Assembly (NCBI GenBank): GCA_020466095.1 | Contig: CM035806.1 | Coordinates: 134,517,481 to 134,581,480 of the forward strand | Length of the DNA stretch: 64,000 nt | Source of the DNA: Chlorops oryzae | Lineage: Eukaryota; Arthropoda; Insecta; Diptera; Chloropidae | Direction of reading: 5' to 3' | Shown here: positions 11,803 through 22,736 of the stretch, one piece after another | Position numbering within the stretch: position 1 is the first letter of the stretch | Layout of the letters: the number at the start of each line of letters is the position of its first letter | Program-made: the position numbers and the translations under genes | Notes under the pieces: model-generated | What the model saw: only the letters and a program-made list of their open reading frames with translations | The model's database searches: none | Told to the model about the DNA's origin: nothing

Positions 11803-12129
11803 ATATATTATAATGTTTATTTTAAATAAAAAATCTTATTAAATAGGTAAGAATACATCTAGAATCTAGATATATCGAAAGCCCTTTCAAAAATGCTCGA
11901 GTTTGATTTGAATTACGTGGGGGAAAAAATTTGTGCGATATTTTAAAATATCTTTCGTTTGACACAGTGCGTGGGGCCCCCTGGGTTAGGGGCCCAGGAG
12001 ATTGTCACCCCTAAGACCCCCGATAGTTACGCCACTGATCTCAGATAACTATGGCACAAAGTCCGACAATTTACCCTTTAAATATGCTCTAAATTTTTCA
12101 TCTAGCCTTTCTTCATTCATAATGGATAA

Positions 12130-12816
12130 CACTACAGCAAAACTGTAGTACCTACGGACGTATTTGAACTTGACTTGAACAGCCATGCGTATTCTTTAAG
12201 AGAAAATTTCACTATGGACGTATTTAAAAATCTATTATTGAAAAACATGAAAATAGTTTTCATTTAATTTTAAATAACATATTTGGTCCGTTGCGTATTC
12301 GCTCAGCAATCCGAAGGGGTCGAGTTCAAATCCTGTAGCAGGCGAATGGAATGTATGAGAATTTCAAGTAAATGGGAAAATATTTAATAGAAAAATAGGG
12401 CAGTCAGCATGGAGAAAACTAGCTTCCCAGCCATAAATAAAGAGTATCCATCTCCAGGCTTTCCTCCTAAATGTCTTTCTTTTTTTTTTTTTGGCATAAA
12501 AGTGTGCGTTGAAGCTTTTTATTCCTGTAAAGTTTTTAAATATTCTATAAATGTTATCTTATTATTTATAAGAAATTAAAAAGAATTTCCAGGGATTTTT
12601 TGACCGGGGATTGAAACCGCCGAAATGGGATTGCACTAAGTCATTAATAATTTTGCTATTATGTACTTACGTATTTAAAATTACTACGCGAAGACAAATA
12701 TTTTTTAACTACGCTTGTAATTATTTTACTACGCCCGTCGATAGAGACAAATCATTTCTGTTCGTAGTTAAATTAACTTCGGTTTTGGCAATTTTACTAC
12801 GATTTTTCGCTCAGTG
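12130..12816. mobile_element. CACTGAG-end TIR element, uninterrupted copy
   Basis: The right end, TACGATTTTTCGCTCAGTG, matches the 8578-9694 element, and long inner stretches match too (ACAGCCATGCGTATTCTT). The left end is more decayed (CACTACAGCAAAACT). It carries tRNA-like B-box stretches near 12325-12345 (+) and 12598-12640 (minus). Confidence 0.65.
12598..12640 (-). other. Degenerate tRNA-like module
   Basis: Minus strand reads GGCGGTTTCAATCCCCGGTC, a one-base-off B box. It matches the module at 9525-9560 in the paralogous element. Confidence 0.45.
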
Positions 12817-12859
12817 TAGTTTACAAAAATTTTCCCCAGGACATCTAAATGCACGTTTT

Positions 12860-13680
12860 TATACCCGACGCACTCTGTGTCGAGGGTATATTGCGTTTGT
12901 GTCGTTGTGTGTAACACCCAGAACCAGTCGAGATAGACCATAAAAAATATATATAGAAATGATCATCGTCACCAGGAGATTCGATTTAGCCATGTCCGTC
13001 TGTCTGTCTGTCCGTCTGTTTGTATACAGTTATCTTATCGAAGGAGTTGAGTTATCTCGACAAAATTTGGTATGCGTGCTCACGGGGACATGAGTAAGAA
13101 CAAGTTCGAGAATGGACACAATCGGACTATTTTTAGGGGTACCTCCAGTTCTAGGGTCTGCTATGAAAATCACAAAAACTGCTCTTAAAACGGAGTTTTT
13201 CAAGACATTTTGAAGAAATTTTACATTTCAACATTTTTAAAGGCAAGTAATGTGATTTCCAAAAAATGGAAAAGTGGGCGTGGCAGAAGCGCGTTTTTTC
13301 AAAATTGTATCCTACACTCGAAATTCAAATCGGACTTGAATGAAAGTTGGCATGAATGCTTCCTTTGTATCCATAAACATTCACTCGAAAAATGTTCTTG
13401 ATCGGTCCATTTTTAAGGGCACCTCCAGTATTAGGGTCTGTCGCAAAAATCCCAAAGCTGCCACAAAATCAGACTTTCGAAATTTTTCGATTAAATTTAG
13501 ATTTTGAGAGTATATTTAAGCCTGTGATTAGAATTCAAAAAAAAATTTTAAAATTGGGCGTGGCAAAGAGGCACAATTGCACAAAAGTCGGTATATGCCG
13601 CCCATTATGGCCTTGAAAATCTGTAAAATATTCGTTCTTAAGGTTCTGTTTTTTAATCGTCTTTTCAAAATTATTTAAAC
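12860..13680 (-). mobile_element. mini-me-like element, copy 2, 3' portion
   Basis: Reverse copy of the 6581-7404 family: it starts with the element's end (ATACCCGACGCACTCTGTG) and carries the GTCT/GTCC tract at 12998-13020. Its head is displaced to 15384-15442 by the insertion at 13685-15379. Confidence 0.8.
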
Positions 13681-13868
13681 ATGTCGTCGCCCGGAGATTC
13701 ATGTGCTCTATACGCCATTTTAAGGAATTCGAGTTAAGGATGCCATCCCCCATTATCAATGCCAAATTTTTTAAATCCGCAATCCATTTTTTGCTATATC
13801 TTCTAGTTACTGAGATAATTCATCTCCAGTTTGCTCTATATCCCTTGGAACACAATTTTTTTGTGTTC

Positions 13869-13907
13869 TTTTGCTCTATACGCCATTCAATGGCGTATAG
13901 AGCAAAA
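13869..13907. repeat. Perfect short hairpin, TTGCTCTATACGCCATT arms
   Basis: Arms of 19 bases around a single central C are perfectly complementary. The same motif occurs near both ends of the host element (13703 and 15148) and in weaker form at 13830 and 15110. It looks like a repeated transposase-binding or structural motif. Confidence 0.8.
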
Positions 13908-14245
13908 TTTCAGTACAAAGTTAAGGTTTTAATTGACGATAGCCACTTTGCTCTACATGCCGTTTTCTTCGAGTAACATCGTTGATAATTTTTGTTTTTT
14001 TGTTTAAGTAATTCGTATTCGTTTAATGCGATTCGCGCTCTACGAATTCGATTCGAATTCGATTCGAACTCGTTATCGTTTTTGTGTTTATTAGGTCCTA
14101 CTTATTTTTCTTCTTTTCCCTTATGTGTTTCGAGTTCAAAACGAGTTCACTAAACTACTTTCTAGGATTTCGTTTTTCTCAAATTCGTAACAAATTTGTG
14201 GCGATATAATCTTCGTTTTTGTATTTATTGGGCTAAAAATGTTTC

Positions 14246-14650
14246 TCCTCGATATCTTCGCGAGCCCAAAATCACGATATCGAGAAATTGGATTTTCGCG
14301 AACTCGTCTCGATATCTTCGCGAGTCCAAAATCGCAATATCGAGAATTTAATTTTTCTCGAATTCGTCTCGATATCTTCGCGAGTCCACAATCACAATAT
14401 CGAGATTTTGATTTTTCTCGAATTCGTCTCGATATCTTCGCGAGGCCAAAATAACGATATCGAGAAATTGGATTTTCGCGAAGTCGTCTCGATATCTTCG
14501 CGACACCAAAATTACGATATTGAGAAATTCTATCTTCTCGAACTCGTCTCGATATCGTCGCGAGCCTAAATCGCGATATCGAGAAATTCGGTTTTCTCGA
14601 ATTCGTCTCGATATCGTTACGATATTGTCCTCGGTTTTGTGTTTATTGGG
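14246..14650 (+). repeat. 60-bp tandem array, six to seven units
   Basis: Each unit begins CTCGATATCTTCGCGAG and holds CGATATCGAGAA, so units contain short dyads. Open frames across it merely reflect the 60-base period and are not considered genes. It lies inside the 13685-15379 element. Confidence 0.9.
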
Positions 14651-14918
14651 TATCCATATATTTATTTATGTTTGTATTTTGTGCATTCCCCAGCAGGAAA
14701 GGTCCCGGTGAAACCATCAATGATTTCAGCATGACATAAGAGCCGCGACTCCTCCTGTTTCTACACCAACTTTCTAATGAAATTTACACACAAACGGCAT
14801 TGGCCGTCATGAGAGGACATATCACCAGTTGGTCATCGAAATTGGAGTGGATACCTCCTGTTTCGCAAGAAAATGTCATCGTTCGGGAGTGATACGAAAT
14901 GAAAATGAAACACGGACT

Positions 14919-15020
14919 ATGTCATTAGAATTGCGATGAATAACACCTTTTCTCGATGACAATGTCATTAGAATTGCGATGAATAACACCTTTTCTCGAT
15001 GACAATGTCATTAGAATTTA
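14919..15020 (+). repeat. 43-bp direct repeat, about 2.3 units
   Basis: GTCATTAGAATTGCGATGAA recurs at 14921 and 14964, and its first part again at 15007, a 43-base period. Confidence 0.9.
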
Positions 15021-15383
15021 GAAGTACTCTAACTTTTCCCTTGACATCATCGGTGAAAACATTAATGAATTTTTCCTTTATGCGAAAAAGTCCGGCTGGG
15101 TAATGTCACTTTGCTCTATGTATTACATTGTCAGCGAAATATGTTTGAAATGGCGTGTAGAGCAAAGTGGTTTTTTTTTAAAGCCATAAAATACCCTTTT
15201 ATGCGTTAGATCAAAGATTCGAAAATATACTCTTCAAATAAGTATTCTTTCAAAAATTAATAGTGAAACACACAAAAAACCTTATCGTACAGTTTTTGAA
15301 AAAAATAGTTTCAAACTTCAACTTCGATTTACTCGAAATGTGTTTTTTGCACGTAGAGCACATGAATCCCCGGGCGACGATGT

Positions 15384-15442
15384 GTGTCTGTGTCGGGTAT
15401 TGTATTGTCAGGCTCGCCTGACTATAACACCCTTTTTTGTTT
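15384..15442 (-). mobile_element. mini-me-like element, copy 2, 5' portion
   Basis: Reverse complement of the mini-me head: CAGGCTCGCCTGACTATAAC followed by ACCC. It is continuous with 12860-13680 once the insertion at 13685-15379 and one ATGT are removed. Confidence 0.8.
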
Positions 15443-15809
15443 TTTATGGATTTTGGCCTTCTTTTTTTTTTTAATAAAACGTTTTTGAAACTGGATATTG
15501 CAGCTTCTTCGACCACAACTCTGTCGAGTAATTAAAATTCTGGAGACCTTTAAACCTTAAAAAACACATCTTTTTAGAGGAAATTCCAAAAATATTGCCT
15601 TACAACGGCATCTAAGATATCGATGGGAATTAAAATATTTTTTTTTTATATTTTGTTATTTAAATTTCATTCCTCATTCATCAAAATGAGATATAAGTTT
15701 TTAAAATCTTTGGCTAAATGTCATAGTTATAATGTTATAAGTGAGGGAATAAAAGCAATGAGGGCAATGAAAATTTCGAAAAGCCTTAAAGTATGCACCG
15801 TATTTTTGC
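15443..15809. other. No gene seen; spacer
   Basis: AT-rich DNA with no recognisable exon or repeat end. It leads into the SINE target site. Confidence 0.3.
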
Positions 15810-15818
15810 GATAAGGCT

Positions 15819-15967
15819 TGATTGATTGGCTAGTGTGACTGCCACCATGCGTAACAACACTCTTAGACATCACATGGGCCCGTTTTAATCCTAGAAACAG
15901 GCAAAAACACACAATTAACATTCACTCCGACCTGGGAGTTGACCAACTACGCCACGGAGGCCGACGT
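15819..15967 (-). mobile_element. tRNA-derived SINE with 9-bp TSD
   Basis: On the minus strand the head contains GGCCTCCGTGGCGTAGTTGG (A-box-like). A body follows with GGGCCCATGTG and ACGCATGGTGGCAGTCACAC, then a CAATCAATCA-type tail. The flanks GATAAGGCT at 15810-15818 and 15968-15976 are an exact 9-bp target duplication. Non-coding, and dependent on a LINE for movement. Confidence 0.8.
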
Positions 15968-15976
15968 GATAAGGCT

Positions 15977-17877
15977 ATAATTTGTAGTTTTCATTGTTCG
16001 ATTGGAAACAGATTCTAGTTGTTTTAATTTTTCTATTGCAATTCGAATTGATATCTTTTTTCTTCAATCTATCTCTGATATTATGCATTAAATCATTCAC
16101 TGGTGGAATGAAAATATTTTATTTAAATTATACATTAATGTGGCGTTATATTAGTTTTGTCTCCTCTTGTTGAATTTTTTTCATAAGCCTTAATCGGGGG
16201 AAAAATGCAAAACCCTATTTTAGGTAAGATTTCGATTATATATACTAAGCTGTCTCATATTCTTTAGAAAGCTCCAGTTTCTTTCCAGTCAATGAAAATT
16301 TACGCTGCATACTTTTGAGGGTTGTGTTCTTTCAATTTCTTGCCAACCCCTTTCTCCATCAATTATGATAAGGTAAGAGCCGCGATTTTGTGGTCCAATC
16401 AGTGACGGGCGTAAAACAATCGCAGCTCCGATTGACCTGCTTCTCAAATTGAACTGAAATTGTTTTATTTTTTATTTAAAAAAATTTTTTTTTAGTTATT
16501 TTGAAGCTCTTCCCACGATTTATGAATATTGTGTTTACCTTTATCGAAGACTTGGAAAACATCCGAGTCATATCCAAAGAAACTTGACCTTGGAAAATGA
16601 AATAGTTCTTCAGAAAAACTGAAATTGATAATCGGTCGAATAATTTATTTTCGTATCTAAGAATTAATTCCCTTTAGCAAGCGAAAACGAAAATTGAAAG
16701 ACCCCCTGTAAGAAACGGTGTGGAGTGTTTCAGTGGCATAACATTTCGTGTTGGCGGAAAGTCAGATCAGATTCGCTTCAATTATCGCTGATATAGCGAA
16801 GAGCGACAGAAAATTGGGTAAAAAGCATGTATGTGTCATGTGTGGCTGATGGCACACGGATCTTTTCATATGTATGTGCCGCATGTGACAGTATGTGTGG
16901 CTTTTTTGAGATGTGTCTGTTAGATGGTTTTAGTCTGTAGCTAGTGGCCTATGTGGCTATGTGGCTATTTGCATGTGTAACGTGTGACATGTAAAATTTT
17001 GTGTATGACATTTGTCAAATGTGTTTCGTATGTGGCATAGGCCACATAGACGTTAAAAACTTCATTAAGTAGTACAGTATTCCCGGGATAGAAACACTAT
17101 AAAAAAAGGCTTGGAAACCCGTTGTTATAGTTTCGATTATTCTAAGCGGCCCAATCTTTATATAAGGGATGTATACACATACGTATATCCGAGTAATTTG
17201 TGGTCGAAGAGGGATTATATAAATGGTAGTTAGCCTGCAGGAAATACCATGTTTATAACAATTTTCATTATGATTGTCATGGTTTGCAAATGTCTTCGAG
17301 TACGTACTTCAATTACTTATCACTAGCCCTAAGGTTCCGGTGAACGCACTAGTGGCTTTTCAACAATTTACTCGAGGGAGGGTACATTAGGACCCACACA
17401 TAATCAGTCACATTGAAACGCTGCTAATGCTTCCTATTGCCTATGTCTCTCTATCTCGCGTTCGTATTCTTTCTCGGTCTGCCTCCCTTAAATTAAAGAA
17501 AAAGGTTCAATGCCAGGTCAGGGTATACAGCAGGCCTTTTCCATTTCATTTATTGAACGGGTATAATATACATGACATACCTGTGTCATGTTTCCTGTAA
17601 AATTCTTGTGCCTTGATTTAAAAATATTATTTTCTTTATACAATTTGAGCATAAAAATTTTTAAAAGCCTTATCCTTGCTAATCGACAAAAAAAAAAAAA
17701 TTTAAAAAAATAAAAATAACAGTTACGCCCGTTTGTCACTCATTATCAGTAATTTGCTTGAAACATATAAAACACGCATGGGAAATCCTTGCTGATCCTT
17801 AGAAATTATTTAAATAAAGAAACTCATTTGCGTTTGGGTTAAATGCTAAACTGTAGGCTCAAATTCGAGCGCACAAC
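15977..17877. other. No gene seen; includes TGTGGC-rich stretch
   Basis: No exon recognised. At 16826-17050 the words TGTGTGGC, CATGTG and GTGACA recur irregularly (cryptic simplicity). Confidence 0.4.
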
Positions 17878-18478
17878 TATGATAATGATGAAAATGATGA
17901 TAGATATGGTAATGAAAGAGACGATAATGATAAATATGAAGTTGATAATGATTACAATAATGATGATAGAGAAGATGACGGTGATAATAATGATGATGGG
18001 GATAACGATGATGATGATGATGAGCATGATAATGATGCCAACGATGATAGATATCGTAATGTTAGATATTATGATTGAATTGATGATGATTGAATTGATG
18101 ATTCTGAAGTTGATAATGATTTTGATAATTGATAATGATGGAAAAAATTATGGTCATAGTGATAATGATGAGGATAATGATCTTTATGATGATGATTAGG
18201 ACGACGACGATGATGATGATGATGATGGTGATTAAGATTAAGATCATGATGATGATGATGATGGTGGTGATGATTATGATGGTGATGGTCATGATGATGA
18301 TGATTATAAAGATCATAATGCTGATGGTTACGAAGACCATAATGAGATTGGTGAAAATGAACATTATTATGTATTACATACATATTATCATCACTATCAT
18401 CATCTTCATCATCATGTTCATCATCATCTTCATCATCATATTCATCATCATCATCATCATCATTATTGTTATTGTTAT
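17878..18478 (+). repeat. Imperfect GAT/ATG trinucleotide array, about 600 bp
   Basis: Long run of GATGAT, GATAAT and related triplets on +, switching near 18390 to CATCAT triplets (the complementary sense). The two halves could therefore pair. Frames rich in M/I or D/H are by-products of the triplet period, not proteins. Confidence 0.9.
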
Positions 18479-18760
18479 GACAGTTAAAGAATTCAGTCGT
18501 GATGTATTTAAAGAGTTGCTTCATTTAACAAAAGTTATTACATTAGTATAATGAAAACCAAAAACAGACAAAAACTATAACATTAAAAACGAAAAACAAA
18601 AATAAAACAAAAAATAAATAAACAAAATCACCAAAATATACACAAAACAAAGCAGAGTAAACTGAACTCACTCAAGGGCGCCATATTGTCCTTACGACAG
18701 CACTGTACAAACGTCTGAAAATTCATTTGGGGGCACCTACAGATTACAGTCTATAGAAGA

Positions 18761-18810
18761 AGCAGCCGCAGCGACCGCAGCAGCAGCAGCAGCAGCACAG
18801 CTCAGCTCAG
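18761..18810 (+). repeat. CAG repeat tract
   Basis: A GCAGCCGCAGCGACCGCAG stretch leads into six or more CAG units and then CTCAGCTCAG. It lies just upstream of the promoter candidate. Confidence 0.8.
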
Positions 18811-18892
18811 CATCTTCGCTGGACGTAGACTGCACGAAATCATCGGCCGGAAGGTATGCAACATTTCATTCATAAAAGTGAAAGCAAAACAT

Positions 18893-18926
18893 TCAGTCAG
18901 ACATTGGCTCTTGTACGCAACGGTTG
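18893..18926 (+). promoter_or_regulatory. Candidate TATA-less core promoter (Inr + DPE)
   Basis: TCAGTC at 18893-18898 is a perfect arthropod initiator (TCAKTY) with +1 at 18895. GGTTG at 18922-18926 falls exactly at +28 to +32 and fits the DPE consensus RGWYV. No TATA box is seen near -30. The region is less repetitive and more GC-rich than its surroundings. No coding exon follows nearby; the opsin gene is on the same strand but 32 kb away. Confidence 0.4.
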
Positions 18927-19632
18927 TGCTACTGATCTCCTCACAGCAGCGCAATCTTCTCAACGAAGACGTTGGCATAAGGAGTCTTTCTGAGAAATGA
19001 CAAAAAAAAAAAAATAAATCTCGGCATTTAGAAACAAATATTTGAACAAATCTTGACACTAATCGAGTGCGCTTTCCAGTGGGTGTCGTGAGTGTTTTGC
19101 GCGTGTCGAGCCCGCATAATATTATAAGCACATAATTGCCGCGGAAATTGTGAAAAATTCGAGTCTCATCGACATCGTCTTTTAACTGAAATTCAAATAT
19201 TGGAACGACATCGGAACGGAATCGCAGAGACAGCGGCTCAGGCAGTGGTGACCGAAAGTGGGGAAGGTCGATCAGAATAACAAAAAAGAAAAAAAAAAAA
19301 AGAAAAAAACCAAAAAAAAAAAAAAAAACTAAGCCCATTTCGAGTGCGCTTTGCATTTGTAACGGTTCGACTGAATTTAAAATAGTCGAGTTGAAGTCCT
19401 CCCCTCAAGTGTTGCGTTGTGGCTGTCTCATTGTGCCTCGTTCCATGCGAAAAAGTTACGATTCCATCCTTTGCAAAAAAATCCGTTAAATTCAAATTTT
19501 TTATCGTGAAACAATTTAGAATTCCTCTTACCTTCCCTAACATTCATTACCTCCGTTCCGCAGTCGTCGCACATCGTTCAACTGAAATCGAATCGATCGA
19601 ATTAATGAGGGAAACAAACTAAGAAAAAACGG
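18895..19632 (+). other. Possible untranslated first exon
   Basis: Downstream of the Inr/DPE pair the DNA is mixed in composition with a few A-runs and only short frames. A plausible donor, ACGG followed by GTAATG, is at 19632/19633. This exon is inferred from the promoter motif alone. Confidence 0.25.
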
Positions 19633-20694
19633 GTAATGCATTTTTATTGTTTTTTATTTTATTTATTTATTAATTTTTTTTTCTTTTTTGCCTCATTACA
19701 TTTTTTCCGCATCCTCCTTGTAGCAATGAGCAAAGGAAATTCCAAAAGAATAAACCTTGAAATGCAATAAAATAGAGAAGAAAATTAGAAGAAAAAAAAT
19801 ACATAAAAAAATTTAAAAAAAAGAGACAAGAAAAAATCAAGAAAAGAATAGAAAAGACAAGGAAAAGAAATTAAAAAGCGATTGAACCGTAAATGATTCG
19901 CCATTGATGTATTGATATATGTATAATGCCTCTAATTATCATTTGACTTCTGTTTCTAGCGCACAAGCCTCTTCATTCAATAGCTGCAGCATTGCATTTC
20001 CTCTCAACGTACAACGCCGATGGATTGGGTGGGATCCACAGGCGAGAAGAGATAGAGACAGGGAGCTTACAATAAGTTCGTAAGCCCGCATAGCGGATTT
20101 CATCAAATTCATCGATTGCGAATTTTGAATGCGATTCTGTGTATCTGATTTTTTTGTTTTCTCCCACATATTCTCTTTTTTTTATGGCCACAACATTCTT
20201 CAAAGTGGACATGTCTCGCGTCAATAGAGTTATTTTATTTTTAATTCACCTACATATAAGTTTTTCGTAACCTTTATGCCGATGAAGGCGTATATTTTTC
20301 AAGCCTGCCTGCCATGGAAAGTCGGAAGGCCAAAACAAAAGGGAAAAGAAACCTGAATGGTTTTTTTTTTTCACCTAAAAATAGGCTTTAGAAATGCAAA
20401 TGTAGAGGGAGGCGGGATCGGAGCCGATGCAAAAATGTCATAATTGCTTCCGATTGTCATTTAATTCCATAACCTGGCTCTGTCCTTGCATCTGAATGTC
20501 CTTCTGTCGTTCTCTGTGTGTATTTTTTCCTCCATCTATTTTCATCTACCCTTCGATATATTTGTCGATTTATATCGCATCCTTTTAAGACCAACTGCAC
20601 TCGCATGAGCATTTTGCATTGGAAAAACGAAAAAATTTCACGCCCCTCTAAGATAGAAGAATTTTCCCACTTCCGACGGCAGAGAATATACATA
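19633..20694. other. No gene seen; A/T-rich spacer
   Basis: Dominated by A- and T-runs at 19650-19880. Nothing coding recognised. Confidence 0.3.
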
Positions 20695-20913
20695 CAGGGG
20701 TGTCACCGAATCCGATAGCTGTCGGAATTGGAATTTTAGTCAACTGAATTTTCATATATATGTACCTCATAGACAGCCGGCTAAATCTGTGAAATAAAGA
20801 ACCGACAATAGTTCCGATTCAAAACCAAAAACACCAAAATTTCTAAATTTGTATGAAATTTCGATCGGTTTCAATTCCGATTCCGTCAGATATCGGATTC
20901 TGTGACATCCCTG
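20695..20913. mobile_element. MITE, CAGGGGTGTCAC ends, 219 bp
   Basis: CAGGGGTGTCACCGAATCCG pairs with CGGATTCTGTGACATCCCTG at the right with few mismatches. TCGGAATT-type motifs repeat in both arms. ATA occurs in both flanks, one base off on the left, so the TSD is unclear. Confidence 0.7.
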
Positions 20914-21674
20914 ATAAGCTTAGAAATGAGTTTAAAATTTCCGTCCTCAGTCGTTGTCGAGATTCATGAGGCTTTTACTTGTAATCCATCCGGTTTGGTC
21001 CTTTTCTGAATCGCAAATAATGACAAAAATGAATCTAATTGCCAACATTTCTTTCATTTTTTGTTTTTTTTTTTCCAATTTTATTCAGCCAACTTTTGCT
21101 TAACATATGTTAAGGCATGTCTTTTCTATGTCAGTATGTCGTTTTTTTATTTTTTCTTTGTCAAGATTATGTTTCGCATCGTTTCGTTTAAATGGCGGGG
21201 AGATTCCTCTTCGGGCCTTTTCCCTAAATTATTCTTTTCCACTTCTAATAAATAGATGACTGCATTATTCGAATTGTTGAATGGACAACAAAAGGCCAAG
21301 GAGCTGGGTAGACAGACATAAAGTGAGCTATAGACAGGGGTGGCGATAGAGGAATAAACATTTCGTCCTCAAAGATTCAATATTGTATGGTATCTTTGAT
21401 AAAGTTCCAGCGAGGCCACACGCCTCGCATAATTTTATTTTTAAATTCTTTTTAATCATTTGCCAATTTACCATTATGCTATGTGAAATTATTTGAGCGC
21501 TTATTTTGTATGAATAATTGTAAAGAAAACGACACAGAATATGTTGATAGTTTACAAAAAAAAAAAAAAAATAAGTTAGAAGTTGCTTAAGACGCTGAGC
21601 ATCAAGTCTTCAAACCGCTGAGCTCTAAGGAAATTACTCATTTTGAGGATAAAGCCCTAAGCAATCCTCACATC
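20914..21674. other. No gene seen; spacer
   Basis: T-rich 21045-21080 and an A-run at 21556. No exon or repeat end recognised. Confidence 0.3.
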
Positions 21675-22046
21675 TAAACAATCTTCCGATTTAACGAGTA
21701 TTCAAATTCTCTCCATTGAGTTCCTTATACAATGAGCAAAATGGCACAAAACACTCACTTGAGTGTACTCGGTTTAACGAGCAAAATAATATATCAGAGT
21801 TTGTAAAACGAAAAGGGCATATATACAATAAAAGATGAATGCAAAAACAAGTTTTCGTGCACAGCTGATTTTCTGTTAGCACCAGCGCCTCCATCTTATT
21901 GCAAATAAATACGCCTTAGGGTATGCCTCATAAATGCATTTGTTAACACGATATCTCATTTTTCGTTCGTTATTAGTTATCCGTTATCATAATTCTTGAA
22001 AAAAAAAATCTTTTTAAAGCCCAATTTTTATATTTGTTTACTTACC

Positions 22047-22644
22047 TCCTTATTCATAATCAAATTTTAAATTTGAAACATTGTTTAAATTTAATTTTTG
22101 TATGGAAATTTGACATTTAGGGCCAATATTACCAAGCATATTAAAAAATTTTTTTTAATTAAAATTAAAATTTTTTTAAAATAAATTTCATTTTCAATAT
22201 CGTATTTTTTTAAGCATCGAAATTTACGGCAGCACCGTCTACTTCCAGAGCTGTGAGTACATTTGACAGCTGATTAGATCGTTATTTTTCAAAAGGGATC
22301 CTATAAAGAGCCATTCTAACGATTGTTTCGTACTCCTAATTGCTGCGCTGTGACTCCAAAGCTTTTAGTCCTGTCTATCGTATTGTGTTATTTCGAAAAC
22401 TGCATTTTTTTGTAAATTATTTCTTTGAATTTTTCCAAACAGCTGGTTTTTGAAAATCGAGCTCAAATTTGATGTCATATTTAAACGCAGTGCCGAGGTG
22501 ATTTAAAATATTTTGAAAATTTTTTTTAAAATTGGAATGGTAAAAACCAAAAGCGGATTTTTATTTTAAAAATTTTTTAAATATGCTTGGTAATATTGGC
22601 CCTTAAACAATGCTTTAAATTTAAAATTTGATTATGAATAAGGG
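22047..22644. mobile_element. CCTTATTCATAATC MITE interrupted by another MITE
   Basis: Arms CCTTATTCATAATCAAATTT and AAATTTGATTATGAATAAGG are inverted. An intact 104-bp relative is at 24628-24731. Here the middle is split by the 483-bp element at 22120-22602. Confidence 0.8.
22120..22602. mobile_element. PIF/Harbinger-type MITE, GGGCCAATATTACC family, copy 1
   Basis: GGGCCAATATTACCAAGCAT at the left is matched by ATGCTTGGTAATATTGGCCC at the right. TTA flanks both ends (22117-22119 and 22603-22605). A close reverse copy is at 30145-30617 and a decayed one at 29373-29860. Confidence 0.85.
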
Positions 22645-22736
22645 GTTTGAAATTCAAGAAAGTTAGCAAAGATGATAGCGTTCAATTAAACGAGAAATGC
22701 TGGCAACCTTGAGCTTGTTAAATCCGACGACTCCTG

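Larger units (their letters stand above)
10978..12037. mobile_element. hAT-type element with 8-bp TSD
   Basis: Ends CAGTGGTGTAACTTCG and CGATAGTTACGCCACTG are inverted repeats. The 8-bp TSD ATCTCAGA is exact at 10970-10977 and 12038-12045. GGGGGCCCCCC-like blocks sit near both ends. No transposase frame seen. It contains a further inverted-repeat element at 11069-11802. Confidence 0.85.
10795..12075 (-). mobile_element. tRNA-derived SINE split by a hAT element
   Basis: The 3' body (10795-10920, minus strand) shares GGTGGCAG and TGGGCCCA landmarks with the SINE at 15819-15967. Its head holds a B box, GGGGTTCGATTCCCAGC. Removing the hAT (10978-12037 plus one TSD) brings the A-box-like TGCCATAGTTATCTGAG of 12045-12061 next to the rest of the head. 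The SINE is therefore older than the hAT. The outer limits are uncertain. Confidence 0.6.
13685..15379. mobile_element. 1.7 kb TIR element inserted in mini-me, ATGT flanks
   Basis: Ends are inverted: CGTCGCCCGGAGATTCATGT at the left and ACATGAATCCCCGGGCGACG at the right. ATGT lies on both sides (13681-13684 and 15380-15383), a 4-bp TSD. Removing it restores a continuous mini-me element. Inside are repeated TTTGCTCTATACGCC motifs, a 60-bp tandem array and a 43-bp repeat. No transposase seen; superfamily unknown. Confidence 0.8.
21675..22736 (-). mobile_element. TIR element (CCGATTTAACGAG family), old copy with nested MITEs
   Basis: Left end ATCTTCCGATTTAACGAG and right end CTTGTTAAATCCGACGACTC + CTG match, in reverse, the ends of the better-kept copy at 48856-50050, including GGTTGCCAGCA-type inner words. 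It holds a CCTTATTCATAAT MITE that itself holds a GGGCCAATATT MITE. Confidence 0.7.

Noticed and set aside
14239..14569. Repeat protein with LDIFASPKSRYREI units
   Set aside because: The 60-bp tandem array keeps several frames open at once, which argues against coding.
17839..18551. Met/Ile- or Asp/His-rich proteins in the GAT region
   Set aside because: Open frames on both strands follow from the triplet repeat; no start context, splice sites or conserved motif.
18802..19543. Minus-strand frames near the promoter candidate as a gene
   Set aside because: Poly-F stretches come from A-runs on +; no domain seen.
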